25,140 nucleotides of DNA, from positions 1 through 25,140 of the forward strand of contig RHAF01000009.1 of the NCBI GenBank assembly GCA_010028775.1. Direction: 5' to 3'. The stretch is from Verrucomicrobiota bacterium. GTDB taxonomy: Bacteria > Verrucomicrobiota > Verrucomicrobiia > Methylacidiphilales > Verrucolacustridaceae. How positions within the stretch are numbered: position 1 is the stretch's first letter; each line of letters begins with the position of its first letter. Position numbers and translations under genes: made by a program. The notes beneath the pieces are model-generated. The model was not told the origin of the DNA and searched no databases. It saw only the letters and a program-made list of their open reading frames with translations. Shown here piece after piece: positions 7,166 through 13,985 of the stretch.

Positions 7166-7872
7166 GTTTGACGATCCAAAAGATCGAGGTTGCCTGTCCG
7201 GAGTGCGGGGGTACCCAGATGGAGTCGGAAAACTTTCTTTCCACGGTTTGCCGGGGCTGCGGCGTTTATTTCAAATCTCCCCGTGCGTCGGTAGGGGGCC
7301 GCCGGAAGATAAAACGGAAAAACATCGAGAAGAGGGAACTAAGTTGTGCGGAATGCGGTGCAACCCAGGAGGTGGCGGTGGAGGCGCAATCCTCGACATG
7401 TCTTTCCTGCGGACGGCACCTGGAGTTGGGGCACCGGGAAATCCTGGGAGAGCATTTGGGGAACATCAGTTTGGAGGGAGAATTGAGAATCGGGCCCAAA
7501 GGAAACTACGGAGGATCCAGAGCCCGGGCGGCACGGATTATTTTGGAGGGTCGCTCCAGCGGATTTTTGGAGGCGCCGGAATTTTTGCGGGTGGCCGGGC
7601 AGGCCCGTATCCGTTCAGGAGCCTCCGGGGGACATCTGGAAATTCAGCCGGGTGCCGGGCTAGAGAGCGGCGACCGGCTGGATTTCGTCGACGGCCGGAT
7701 TGACGGGGAGCTTCGTTGTCCGGTGGTCCATTTTGCGGGTCCCTTGGCCGTTGGACCCAAAGGCAGTGTGATCGCGGAAAAAATCCATTTCCGGGAGCTG
7801 ACCGTTGAACCCGGCGGCAGGGTCGCGGGGTGGGCGGAAACGGAGCCTGCGGCCGCGAATGGTACCTTGTAG
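7162..7872 (+). CDS. Bactofilin-like protein with two N-terminal zinc ribbons
   Basis: The 236-residue protein starts at the ATG overlapping the previous stop, with GGGAGGA 8 nt upstream. Two CxxC-x14-CxxC modules (C12/C15/C30/C33 and C62/C65/C80/C83), each with a C-x-E-C-G start, predict a duplicated zinc ribbon. A very basic linker (RRKIKRKNIEKR) separates them. From about residue 95 the chain changes to bactofilin-type beta repeats (NISLEGELRIGPKGNYGG, LEIQPGAGLESG, VEPGGRVAGWAE). The architecture suggests a filament-forming or filament-binding protein that also contacts nucleic acid or protein through the ribbons; that role is inference. It belongs with the short bactofilin and converges on the canonical one. 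Confidence 0.8.
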   Translation: MSLTIQKIEVACPECGGTQMESENFLSTVCRGCGVYFKSPRASVGGRRKIKRKNIEKRELSCAECGATQEVAVEAQSSTCLSCGRHLELGHREILGEHLGNISLEGELRIGPKGNYGGSRARAARIILEGRSSGFLEAPEFLRVAGQARIRSGASGGHLEIQPGAGLESGDRLDFVDGRIDGELRCPVVHFAGPLAVGPKGSVIAEKIHFRELTVEPGGRVAGWAETEPAAANGTL

Positions 7873-7886
7873 CCCGCGGCGAACAG

Positions 7887-8366
7887 TTACTTCCCGCTTT
7901 TGGATCCCAAACGGCGAAAGACAGGGGAGAATTCAGGAGTTGTCGCCTTCCCCTCGATAGGGTCGGAGCGGCCGCGGAATGTAGCGGTTTCTGCGACAAT
8001 GAATTTCGCGGTGCGAACATCCCCGAAAAGCTCAGCCTGGTCACAAAGCTCGATCGATTCCGTGGCGGTGATGTTTCCCTGAACCTTACCCTTGACGATC
8101 ACTTTGGCCGCGTGAATCTCCGCTTTGATCACGGCCTCCGAGCCGATGTTTAGGGTGCCCTGGGATATAATCTCACCCTCAAAAACCCCATTGAACTCAA
8201 GGTTGCCATCAAAGGCCAAGGTGCCCTTGATTTCGACTTGGTCCGTGATCAGGGCGGAGCTGGGATTCGTGGTCTCGATTCTCGATATATTACTTTTGGA
8301 TGTATCCGGGTAGCTGAAGGATGCATCCAAAGTGTCGGATTTGCGGCCATTGGTACGTGTAAACAT
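7887..8366 (-). CDS. Bactofilin (canonical type)
   Basis: A 159-residue polymer-forming cytoskeletal protein. A disordered N-terminal tail of about 38 residues precedes the core, which opens with LITDQVEIKGTLAFDGNLEFNG split by the usual first turns, and continues with FEGEIISQGTLNIG, AVIKAEIHAAKVIVKG, VQGNITATESIEL and LFGDVRTAKFIVAE, the classic bactofilin order. The C-terminal tail is polar. It is transcribed towards the zinc-ribbon bactofilin, with a 14-nt gap between stops. No Shine-Dalgarno precedes ATG 8366, and a TAATAT lies 6 nt upstream. Exact cellular role (cell shape, stalk, division) cannot be read from sequence. Confidence 0.93.
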   Translation of the reverse strand: MFTRTNGRKSDTLDASFSYPDTSKSNISRIETTNPSSALITDQVEIKGTLAFDGNLEFNGVFEGEIISQGTLNIGSEAVIKAEIHAAKVIVKGKVQGNITATESIELCDQAELFGDVRTAKFIVAETATFRGRSDPIEGKATTPEFSPVFRRLGSKSGK

Positions 8367-8372
8367 TTTTAC

Positions 8373-8403
8373 ATATTAACACGGAAATAGGTATTGTTGT
8401 AAA
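8373..8403 (-). promoter_or_regulatory. Likely promoter of the canonical bactofilin, leaderless type
   Basis: On the minus strand TTTACA (8403-8398, 5 of 6 to the -35 consensus), a 19-nt spacer and TAATAT (8378-8373) are followed by exactly 6 nt and the ATG at 8366. The spacer is long, but the region is AT-rich and the gene has no ribosome-binding sequence. Confidence 0.4.
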
Positions 8404-8492
8404 GCTTTGATTTGGGCCTCTGTCTTATGATTTTTGGGATATGCCGGTGTTCTTGACACCATGTGGATTAGGAACGCAACCTCCTACACTTC

Positions 8493-8819
8493 ATGATTCA
8501 TCACCTCAAGCTGATCCAGTTAAAAGGTGGGCTACCCTCCAACCGGGTGGAGGAGATCATGGTGGAGAGCCGTATCCGTATCCTGAAAATCCAGGATGTG
8601 TTGAGTCTGGCTTGCGGCAAAAAAATTCCCATCAACGGGCATGACACTTTTCATGACCTTTTTTTGGCCCTCGAATTCGAAAACAGCCTGAAGCGCACAG
8701 CGGCATTTGATCATCCGCTTTATCACCAGTTTGAGACGCAGGTCCTCAAGCCCAACTCCCAAAAGATCGAGGTTTTGGAATTTGAGATGGATCCGGGCAA
8801 AGACGTCCGGTTTTCCTGA
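8493..8819 (+). CDS. Uncharacterised 108-residue protein
   Basis: I do not recognise the family. The protein is soluble, mixed alpha/beta in character, with no cysteine cluster, signal peptide or membrane segment. Readable features are a short N-terminal strand-like stretch (MIHHLKLIQLKGG), a charged helix-like part (SNRVEEIMVESRIRILKIQDVL), an aromatic and acidic centre (HDTFHDLFLALEFENSL) and an end that is strand-like (SQKIEVLEFEMDPG). No Shine-Dalgarno precedes the ATG; the upstream CCTCCT is the reverse complement of one. It stands 24 nt before the glycosyltransferase on the same strand, so co-transcription is likely. Confidence 0.6.
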   Translation: MIHHLKLIQLKGGLPSNRVEEIMVESRIRILKIQDVLSLACGKKIPINGHDTFHDLFLALEFENSLKRTAAFDHPLYHQFETQVLKPNSQKIEVLEFEMDPGKDVRFS

Positions 8820-8843
8820 CCGCCATCGACGGTCCCCGGCCCC

Positions 8844-10004
8844 ATGAGAAAGCGGGCGATTGTCGGGGTGGGATTGGCCGGTTTTCCGGAAAAGGCCGCG
8901 GGTAACTCCTGGGCTTTTTTACAATGGGGTTTGGGATTGCGTGATATGGGATGGGATGTGTGGTTGGTCGAGTCTCTTCAGAAAAAAGAAATTTTCAACG
9001 CGGAGCGCCGACCGTGCCGCCTTTCCGAGAGCGTGAATTGGGTTCATTGGAAAAAGATTCTCCATGAAATCGGCTGGGATGGAGGGGCCACCCTGTTGGC
9101 GGAGGAGGAAAAGGTCGAGGAGAGGGAGGTGAGGGAGTTTGCGCAGGGAGCTGATCTTTTTTTGAACCTTTCGGGTCATTTTAAGCGACCGGAATTGGTG
9201 GAGTCGGCGGCGGCACGGGTCTACGTGGATCTGGATCCGGGATTCACCCAGATTTGGGCCAAAGTGTATCAAAGTCCGATGAACTTTGCGGGACATAATC
9301 ATTTTTGGAGCGTGGGATTGTCGATGGGAAGGGGAGCCGTGGTTCCTGACACGGGGCACACATGGAATCCGGTTTTTTCCCCCGTATGTCGGAGGTTTTG
9401 GTCTCCCGATCAGTGGGGTCCACCAACCAGCCCTGCGGGGAGGATGGGAGACGGCCGATGGACCACGGTCACCCATTGGTACGGTTATGCGGCTGTCGAG
9501 TGGGAGGGGCGCGAGTATGGCAACAAGGCTCCGGAGTTTGAAAAACTCAAACATTGGCCGGAACGGACCGGTATCCGGCCCTGTGTGGTCACCGATCTGG
9601 GGCCGGGAGAGGAGCGGCAAGATTACGAAAGGTCTGGCTGGGATTTCCTCGAGCCCGGACCGATCTGTTCCGATTGGCGGGAATACCGTGCTTTTCTGGC
9701 GGCAAGTCGCGGCGAATTTTCCCCGGCAAAATCCGGTTATGTCGTCGGCCGGACGGGCTGGTTCAGCGACCGAAGCGCCCTCTATCTTTCCCTAGGCCGG
9801 CCGGTTTTGTTGCAGGAAACCGGCTGGTCCCGTTGGTTGCCGGAGGGATCCGGTCTCGTGGCATTCCAAACTCCTGAAGAGGCGGCGGAGAAGGCCGGGG
9901 AAATCGAGGGTCATTACACGGTTCATCAAAAAGCGGCGGTGGAGATTGCGCGGGAATATCTGGATGCGACACGTTCTATTCCCAAGGCGTTGGCCTCGAT
10001 CTAA
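8844..10004 (+). CDS. GT-B-like glycosyltransferase family protein
   Basis: The 386-residue protein has a Rossmann-like start (RKRAIVGVGLAG...AFLQWGLGLRDMGWDVWLVES), typical of the N-terminal half of GT-B glycosyltransferases. ADLFLNLSGHFKRPELVESAAARVYVDLDPGF, read in two pieces, resembles the donor/acceptor cleft region. The C-terminal half has SRGEFSPAKSGYVVGRTGWFSDRSALYLSLGRPVLLQETG, again in two pieces. This resembles the CgeB/GT4-like nucleotide-sugar site, in which an acidic and Ser-rich loop precedes 'LALGRPVL'. It probably transfers a sugar to an envelope glycan or small molecule; donor and acceptor are unknown. It has no signal peptide or membrane helix. It lies between the unknown 108-residue protein and asd. 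Confidence 0.65.
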   Translation: MRKRAIVGVGLAGFPEKAAGNSWAFLQWGLGLRDMGWDVWLVESLQKKEIFNAERRPCRLSESVNWVHWKKILHEIGWDGGATLLAEEEKVEEREVREFAQGADLFLNLSGHFKRPELVESAAARVYVDLDPGFTQIWAKVYQSPMNFAGHNHFWSVGLSMGRGAVVPDTGHTWNPVFSPVCRRFWSPDQWGPPTSPAGRMGDGRWTTVTHWYGYAAVEWEGREYGNKAPEFEKLKHWPERTGIRPCVVTDLGPGEERQDYERSGWDFLEPGPICSDWREYRAFLAASRGEFSPAKSGYVVGRTGWFSDRSALYLSLGRPVLLQETGWSRWLPEGSGLVAFQTPEEAAEKAGEIEGHYTVHQKAAVEIAREYLDATRSIPKALASI

Positions 10005-10018
10005 GCCAAGTCGCGCTC

Positions 10019-10047
10019 TTGGGCGCGGAGAGCCGACAAGGTAGGAT
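10019..10047 (+). promoter_or_regulatory. Possible asd promoter with near-leaderless start
   Basis: TTGGGC (10019-10024), 17 nt and TAGGAT (10042-10047) precede the asd ATG by 7 nt. The AGGA inside the same stretch could instead be an ordinary ribosome-binding site 9 nt upstream, so the two readings compete. Confidence 0.25.
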
Positions 10048-10054
10048 AAAGGAT

Positions 10055-11077
10055 ATGAGTCAGGGGTATCGGGTAGCGGTAGTGGGCGTCACCGGAGCGG
10101 TGGGGCAGGAGATTTTGCGCGTCATGGAGCGCAGAAAGTTTCCCGTTTCCGAATTGGTGCCGTTGGCCAGTGAGCGATCCGTTGGATCGGAAGTGATGTT
10201 TGAGGGCAAGAAGGTCAAAGTTCGCCAACTGAAGCCATCCGCGTTTCAGGGCGTGCAGGTGGCTTTTTTCAGCGCCGGTGCCACGCGTTCCCGTGAATTC
10301 ATTCCTGCGGCTCGGCGGGCCGGGGCCGTTGTAGTGGACAATTCCTCCGCTTTCCGGATGGATCCAGAGGTTCCCCTGGTGGTCCCGGAGGTCAATGGGG
10401 ATCTCCTCGCCCAAAAGCCGGGCCTGGTTGCCAATCCCAACTGCTCTGCCGCCATTTTGGCAGTGGTGCTGGCACCCCTCCACCGGGCTGCCGGTCTCGA
10501 AAGCGTGGTGGTGGCGACCTACCAGTCAGCCAGCGGTGCGGGAGCCCGCGCCATGCAAGAGTTGGAGAATCAGGTGCGGGAATTCGCGGCCGGTCGTGAG
10601 CCGAAAGCCGAGATTTTCCCCCATGTTTTGGCTTTCAACCTCTTCTCCCACAATAGTCCCGTTGGAAAAGACGGCTACAATGAGGAAGAATCAAAAATGG
10701 TGGAGGAAACCAAAAAGATCTTCGGTCTCCCGGGGTTACGCATGACCCCGACTTGTGTGCGAGTTCCGGTTCCCCGGGCTCATTCAGAGGCGGTGGTGGC
10801 CCGTTTTCAGCGGGCCCTTCCGGTGGAGGAGGCGAGGCGATTGCTGGCCAAGGCGCCGGGGGTGAGGGTGGTGGACGACGCCGGAAAAAATATTTTTCCC
10901 ATGCCTAAAGATGCCTCGGGTGAACTTGACGTCCTGGTGGGCAGGATCCGTTCGGTCCCAGGCGACGAAAAATCCATGGCCTTTTTTATTAGTGGGGACC
11001 AACTGCTCAAGGGAGCAGCCTGGAACGCCGTTCAGATTGCCGAAGTGCTGGCCCAAACAGGCGGTTTGTCGGGTTAG
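10055..11077 (+). CDS. asd: Aspartate-semialdehyde dehydrogenase
   Basis: Reduces aspartyl-4-phosphate to aspartate-4-semialdehyde with NADPH, the step after LysC. From ATG 10055 (AGGA 9 nt upstream) the protein is 340 residues. It opens with the dinucleotide-binding RVAVVGVTGAVGQEIL. It has VVDNSSAFRMDPEVPLVVPEVN split across the nucleotide and substrate sites, the catalytic cysteine in NPNCSAA (C130), SGAGARAMQEL, and the general-base histidine in VPVPRAHSEAV (H243). An upstream in-frame TTG at 10019 would add residues before the Rossmann strand and is rejected. The gene converges on the small lipoprotein gene with only 18 nt between stops. Confidence 0.97.
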   Translation: MSQGYRVAVVGVTGAVGQEILRVMERRKFPVSELVPLASERSVGSEVMFEGKKVKVRQLKPSAFQGVQVAFFSAGATRSREFIPAARRAGAVVVDNSSAFRMDPEVPLVVPEVNGDLLAQKPGLVANPNCSAAILAVVLAPLHRAAGLESVVVATYQSASGAGARAMQELENQVREFAAGREPKAEIFPHVLAFNLFSHNSPVGKDGYNEEESKMVEETKKIFGLPGLRMTPTCVRVPVPRAHSEAVVARFQRALPVEEARRLLAKAPGVRVVDDAGKNIFPMPKDASGELDVLVGRIRSVPGDEKSMAFFISGDQLLKGAAWNAVQIAEVLAQTGGLSG

Positions 11078-11095
11078 CCCTATTTCCGCGTAAAC

Positions 11096-11284
11096 TCAAC
11101 GACCGCCGGATCCGGGGATGGGGGATTGCCCTTCCCAAGAGGCCGGCTTATTCCAAGGAAGCGTGCTGACACTCTGATCATCCTTGGGCGTGCCATCCGG
11201 ATTTTTGCCGCTGCCGCCGGATGCGCAGCCTGCGAGCAAGAAGATTCCCAGAGTTCCTGCAGCTAGCCATCGCAAGGGTATCAT
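11096..11284 (-). CDS. Small lipoprotein
   Basis: A 62-residue precursor with a textbook lipoprotein signal: MIPLRWLAAGTLGIFLLAGC, basic residue, hydrophobic core and the LLAGC lipobox with the lipidated cysteine at residue 20. The mature part is about 43 residues, rich in G, S, P, D and K, and looks disordered. It would be anchored in the inner or outer membrane leaflet. The ATG lies 6 nt after the stop of the coiled-coil gene, so the two are very probably one operon. I do not recognise a family for the mature part. Confidence 0.75.
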   Translation of the reverse strand: MIPLRWLAAGTLGIFLLAGCASGGSGKNPDGTPKDDQSVSTLPWNKPASWEGQSPIPGSGGR

Positions 11285-11290
11285 GGCCCT

Positions 11291-12136
11291 TTAGTAGATG
11301 ATTTGATCCCCAACCTCAATTGCCTGGGCCGGAGTGCCCGGCAGGAGATCCGCCACCGAGGTGGTGGCATCCACCGTCACAACCTTCGCCTTGCCTATCA
11401 TTTTTTCCCCTCGATAAATGACCATGCTGAGTCCTTCGACCAGCTGGTCATTTTTGCCCAAGTCGAGGATGACGAAATTCCACGTTGGATTCACCGCAAC
11501 GATCTTGCCGGAAAGCGAAATCGACTTGGTCCCACCTGGGCGGCGTAGTTCCTCCGCCTCCCTCAATTTTTTGAGTTCCGCCTCCATCTTTTCCTTGGAC
11601 GAAACAAGAATCTTGTTCTCACTCTCGGCAACCTTCACCTTTTCCGAAAGATCTCCAATCTCAGTGAACAGGTCGGAGGGTTTTTTGCCCTTCAGCTCGT
11701 CGGTGTAGGTTTGCAGCTGTTCCTGGGTCACCTTCAGTTTTGAATTGGTCGATTCAAGGTCATTTTTGGTGGTGCTTAAGTCCTTGTCCAATTTTTCAGC
11801 CTTTAAGGAAAGCTCCTGATTTTTCGCTTGGGCATCGGTCAGGTCAGACTTGGTTTTTTCCAAGCTGGTCTTGGTGCTTTTCAGCTCCTCGCTGGTCGTT
11901 CCCCAATTTTCACCTGCCTTACTTACGGTGGCGGCAGGCTCGGCTTCATTGTCCAGAAAACTGGAGGTATACTGGATGCCCAAAGCGGGGTATTTGCCGC
12001 CCTGAAGGCCTGATTCAACGGCACGCAATTGTTGGCTAAAACGGGTCTTTGATCCCATGACCATGAAAGCCAACCCTGCTGTGGCGAGGGAGAGGGCCAC
12101 CGAACCGCCCAGACTTAATTTGCCGGCAATGGTCAT
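11291..12136 (-). CDS. Membrane-anchored coiled-coil protein with C-terminal beta domain
   Basis: From ATG 12136 (AGGA 6 nt upstream) the protein is 281 residues. The frame extends to a TTG at 12181, which lacks such a site. An N-terminal membrane anchor (LSLGGSVALSLATAGLAFMVMG) is followed by about 130 residues of heptad-like coiled coil rich in K, E, S and T. The last 75 residues form a compact domain (SGKIVAVNPTWNFVILDLG, LSMVIYRGEKMIGKAKVV, VADLLPG, IEVGDQI). A similar ending recurs in proteins of Verrucomicrobiota and Planctomycetota and recalls the FlgT C-terminal fold. The coiled coil probably projects into the periplasm, carrying the beta domain. Function is unknown; a structural envelope role together with the neighbouring lipoprotein is inferred. 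Confidence 0.75.
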   Translation of the reverse strand: MTIAGKLSLGGSVALSLATAGLAFMVMGSKTRFSQQLRAVESGLQGGKYPALGIQYTSSFLDNEAEPAATVSKAGENWGTTSEELKSTKTSLEKTKSDLTDAQAKNQELSLKAEKLDKDLSTTKNDLESTNSKLKVTQEQLQTYTDELKGKKPSDLFTEIGDLSEKVKVAESENKILVSSKEKMEAELKKLREAEELRRPGGTKSISLSGKIVAVNPTWNFVILDLGKNDQLVEGLSMVIYRGEKMIGKAKVVTVDATTSVADLLPGTPAQAIEVGDQIIY

Positions 12137-12227
12137 GATCTTTCCTGAGACGAGATTTTCAGCAAGGGACAAAAATCCCAAGGGGAATTAGTTTTTTTGT
12201 TCGGCAGTTATTGGCAGCACTGCGAAT

Positions 12228-12692
12228 TCATGTGAGCTTCTTGCGCGAGAGGCTTTCCCCCATTTCAATGTCTGAGGCAGCCAGTTCGTTGCTCAGCCAT
12301 TGCGGAGAGAAACCAAAAGCCCCAAAGGACTCCACGGCAGTCATTTCCGCATGGTCGGCGGTCACTACGCCGATTTCGAATTTTCCTGAGTGGGCTTGGA
12401 CGATTCGCTCAATCACGCTGTCGGCAGTTTGTCCTGCGGAGGCGTAGAGGACGGCCATGGAGTCGCGGGGTCTTTCTTCCCTACCACCCTTCTGGCCGTC
12501 AAAGACCAGGGTGATTGTCCAGTGGCCGGCATCGTGAAGTCTGGAGAGAAGGCGGATGAGCTTGTCTCGAGCCGCGGACGGTTGGTGGCTGTGAAGGGCT
12601 TTCAATTCCGGCCATGCGTGCAAGACGCTGTGGCCATCGACCAAAAGGTATCGGGGCGCGGGTTCCTTGGAGGTCCGCGCTCCGGGACTCAT
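12228..12692 (-). CDS. NYN-domain ribonuclease, YacP/Rae1-like
   Basis: The 154-residue protein has the NYN/PIN-like nuclease layout: first strand with the acidic residue and HS signature (YLLVDGHSVLHAW, D19), ARDKLIRLLSRL, a central VFDGQKGG, the GQTADSVIERIV motif and VVTADHAEM. These acidic positions are the metal-binding site. B. subtilis Rae1 (YacP) is a ribosome-dependent endonuclease that cuts mRNA in the A site, and the motifs here follow that family. The length is slightly shorter than Rae1. Its ATG overlaps the stop of the preceding tiny basic gene by 4 nt. About 90 nt separate it from the coiled-coil gene downstream. Confidence 0.85.
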   Translation of the reverse strand: MSPGARTSKEPAPRYLLVDGHSVLHAWPELKALHSHQPSAARDKLIRLLSRLHDAGHWTITLVFDGQKGGREERPRDSMAVLYASAGQTADSVIERIVQAHSGKFEIGVVTADHAEMTAVESFGAFGFSPQWLSNELAASDIEMGESLSRKKLT

Positions 12693-12799
12693 CCCGCGGC
12701 GGGTTTTGAGCCCTTGGCGCCTGCCGTCTTGGCTTTTTTCCGTTTGAGGTAGCGGAGCCGCCGGCGTTTTTTGATCACTGCGTTATAGGGCTTGCCCAT
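12689..12799 (-). CDS. 36-residue highly basic protein
   Basis: Reading from ATG 12799 gives 36 residues, MGKPYNAVIK followed by a run of arginine and lysine (KRRRLRYLKRKKAK) and a short A/G/K tail. About half the residues are K or R. The frame continues upstream to 12877, but those residues look like translated promoter DNA. The gene is real on two grounds: its TGA overlaps the ATG of the nuclease gene (translational coupling), and the composition resembles small ribosome-associated or RNA-binding proteins. I recall similar short 'GKPY...RRR..YLKRKK' proteins in Verrucomicrobiota genomes, but cannot verify this. A TTGACC (minus, 12837-12832) could serve as a -35. Confidence 0.65.
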   Translation of the reverse strand: MGKPYNAVIKKRRRLRYLKRKKAKTAGAKGSKPAAG

Positions 12800-12852
12800 G
12801 GAAAGGAGAGAGTGCGTGGGGACGGGCTCGGGGTCAAGGTCGGACCCGCGCG

Positions 12853-12880
12853 TTGCAAAATCCCGGCGGCACCGCATAAT
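12853..12880 (+). promoter_or_regulatory. Likely promoter of the DUF6580 gene, leaderless type
   Basis: TTGCAA (12853-12858), a 16-nt spacer and CATAAT (12875-12880, 5 of 6 to consensus) are followed by exactly 6 nt and the ATG at 12887. This is the clearest of the leaderless-type promoters in the window; no ribosome-binding sequence fits between the -10 and the start. Confidence 0.5.
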
Positions 12881-12886
12881 TAAGCC

Positions 12887-13468
12887 ATGCCTTGGGCAAT
12901 TTTTCTCATGTTTGGGGCCGTTCTTTTCCGTTGTCTGCGTCCATGGGTTGGGGGTCCCGAAAATTTTGCTCCTTTGGCGGCACTTGCCTTATGCGGGGGA
13001 CTTTATTTTCCCCGACCGTGGAATTGGGCGGGACCGCTCATGGCCCTTATGCTCTCCGATGCGTTTCTGAACCTGCATCTCGGGTTGGGAATTTGGACAT
13101 CAGCCACCTTGTCCGCGGGCGCGTCCTATCTCTTGATCACCGCGTTGGGGGTCTGGGTTGCCCGGCGACCCTCGTGGATGGGGTGGTTGGCCGGATCGCT
13201 TTCTGCTTCCGTTATTTTTTACCTGGTGACCAACACCGAGGCATGGTGGTTTTTGCCGGCCTATGAAAAAAGCTGGGTCGGTTGGGTCCAAGCCTTGACC
13301 TCCGGTTTACCTGGATATCCGCCCACCTGGACTTTTCTGCGCCACTCCCTGATTTCAGACCTGGTTTTCACCTTCGTGCTGGTGGCGGGAGTGGAGTGGT
13401 CGAGCCGGCGCATGGTTGGCAATTCCGCAGGGACCCGCTCGATTCTTCCTTTGCGTTCTGCCCGATAG
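12887..13468 (+). CDS. DUF6580-family membrane protein
   Basis: A 193-residue protein with about five to six hydrophobic segments. It follows the DUF6580 order: APLAALALCGGLYFPRPWNWAGPLMALMLSDAFLN in the first half (in overlapping pieces), LITALGVWVARR, then AGSLSASVIFYLVTNTEAWW, and near the end the YPPTWTFLRHSLISDLVFTFVL segment. DUF6580 resembles the substrate-binding S components of ECF vitamin transporters (a 'SD' after helix three and 'FLVTN' in helix five), but no substrate is established. The TAG at 13466-13468 is followed, in the same frame, by the phosphoesterase gene 12 nt later. Confidence 0.8.
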   Translation: MPWAIFLMFGAVLFRCLRPWVGGPENFAPLAALALCGGLYFPRPWNWAGPLMALMLSDAFLNLHLGLGIWTSATLSAGASYLLITALGVWVARRPSWMGWLAGSLSASVIFYLVTNTEAWWFLPAYEKSWVGWVQALTSGLPGYPPTWTFLRHSLISDLVFTFVLVAGVEWSSRRMVGNSAGTRSILPLRSAR

Positions 13469-13480
13469 GGGGGTTCCTGC

Positions 13481-13921
13481 CTGCAAATCGCGGTCATCTC
13501 CGATACCCATGATCGGCTTCCCGAGTCCATGATGGAGGCGATCCGGACGGCGGACGAAATCTGGCATCTGGGGGACGTTTGTGAGCCGGCCACCCTTGAA
13601 AGGATCCGCGAACTCGGACCCCCGGTGCAGGTGGTCAGGGGAAACCAGGATTTTCAACAGGAATGGCCGATGAGCCTGGATCTAAGACGTCTGGACCACT
13701 CCTTTCACCTGACGCACATCCCGCCCTCCTCCGTTCCGGTGGGGGTGAGGTTTCTTCTCCACGGGCACACGCATGTTCCCCGGGACCAGACGATCGGGGA
13801 GACGCGGTATTTGAATCCCGGCGCAGCCGGGTTGGCCAACAAAGGGGCGCCTCGTTCGTATGCCTGGCTCCAGATCAGCGAAAGACGGAATCCCGTCTTC
13901 CGTTTGGCTGCCATCCGATAA
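13481..13921 (+). CDS. YfcE/MJ0936-type metallophosphoesterase, apparent CTG start
   Basis: A 146-residue dinuclear-metal phosphodiesterase, slightly short for the family. All metal ligands are present: D8 and H10 in ISDTHD, D32 in HLGDV, N55 in RGNQD, H79 in LTHIPP and H96/H98 in HGHTH, with the usual NPGAAG and SYAWLQI ending. The first ATG in the frame (13529) would remove the essential DxH, so translation must start earlier. The only plausible codon after the in-frame TAG (13466) is CTG 13481, with AGGGGGG 7 nt upstream. The protein probably hydrolyses phosphodiesters; the substrate is unknown. A sequencing error near the start is the main alternative. Confidence 0.8.
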   Translation: MQIAVISDTHDRLPESMMEAIRTADEIWHLGDVCEPATLERIRELGPPVQVVRGNQDFQQEWPMSLDLRRLDHSFHLTHIPPSSVPVGVRFLLHGHTHVPRDQTIGETRYLNPGAAGLANKGAPRSYAWLQISERRNPVFRLAAIR

Positions 13922-13949
13922 CCGGGAGCGCCGCTCCAGATTCTTAAGG

Positions 13950-13979
13950 TTGGAAGCCGGGGGGGGAGGGGGATACGAT
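13950..13979 (+). promoter_or_regulatory. Possible promoter of the M16 peptidase gene, leaderless type
   Basis: TTGGAA (13950-13955, 4 of 6), 18 nt and TACGAT (13974-13979, 4 of 6) are followed by 6 nt and the ATG at 13986. The spacer contains a G-run (about 13958-13972) that could instead serve as a distant ribosome-binding site. Confidence 0.35.
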
Positions 13980-13985
13980 TGGGCG

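Noticed and set aside
8453..8458. Perfect TTGACA upstream of the 108-residue gene
   Set aside because: No acceptable -10 is found 16-18 nt downstream (GCAACC region); the TACACT at 8485-8490 is too far away and only 2 nt from the ATG.
12204..12223. Inverted repeat GCAGT/ACTGC downstream of the NYN nuclease
   Set aside because: Short stem with a 10-nt loop, and on the transcribed strand it is followed by A, not T, residues.
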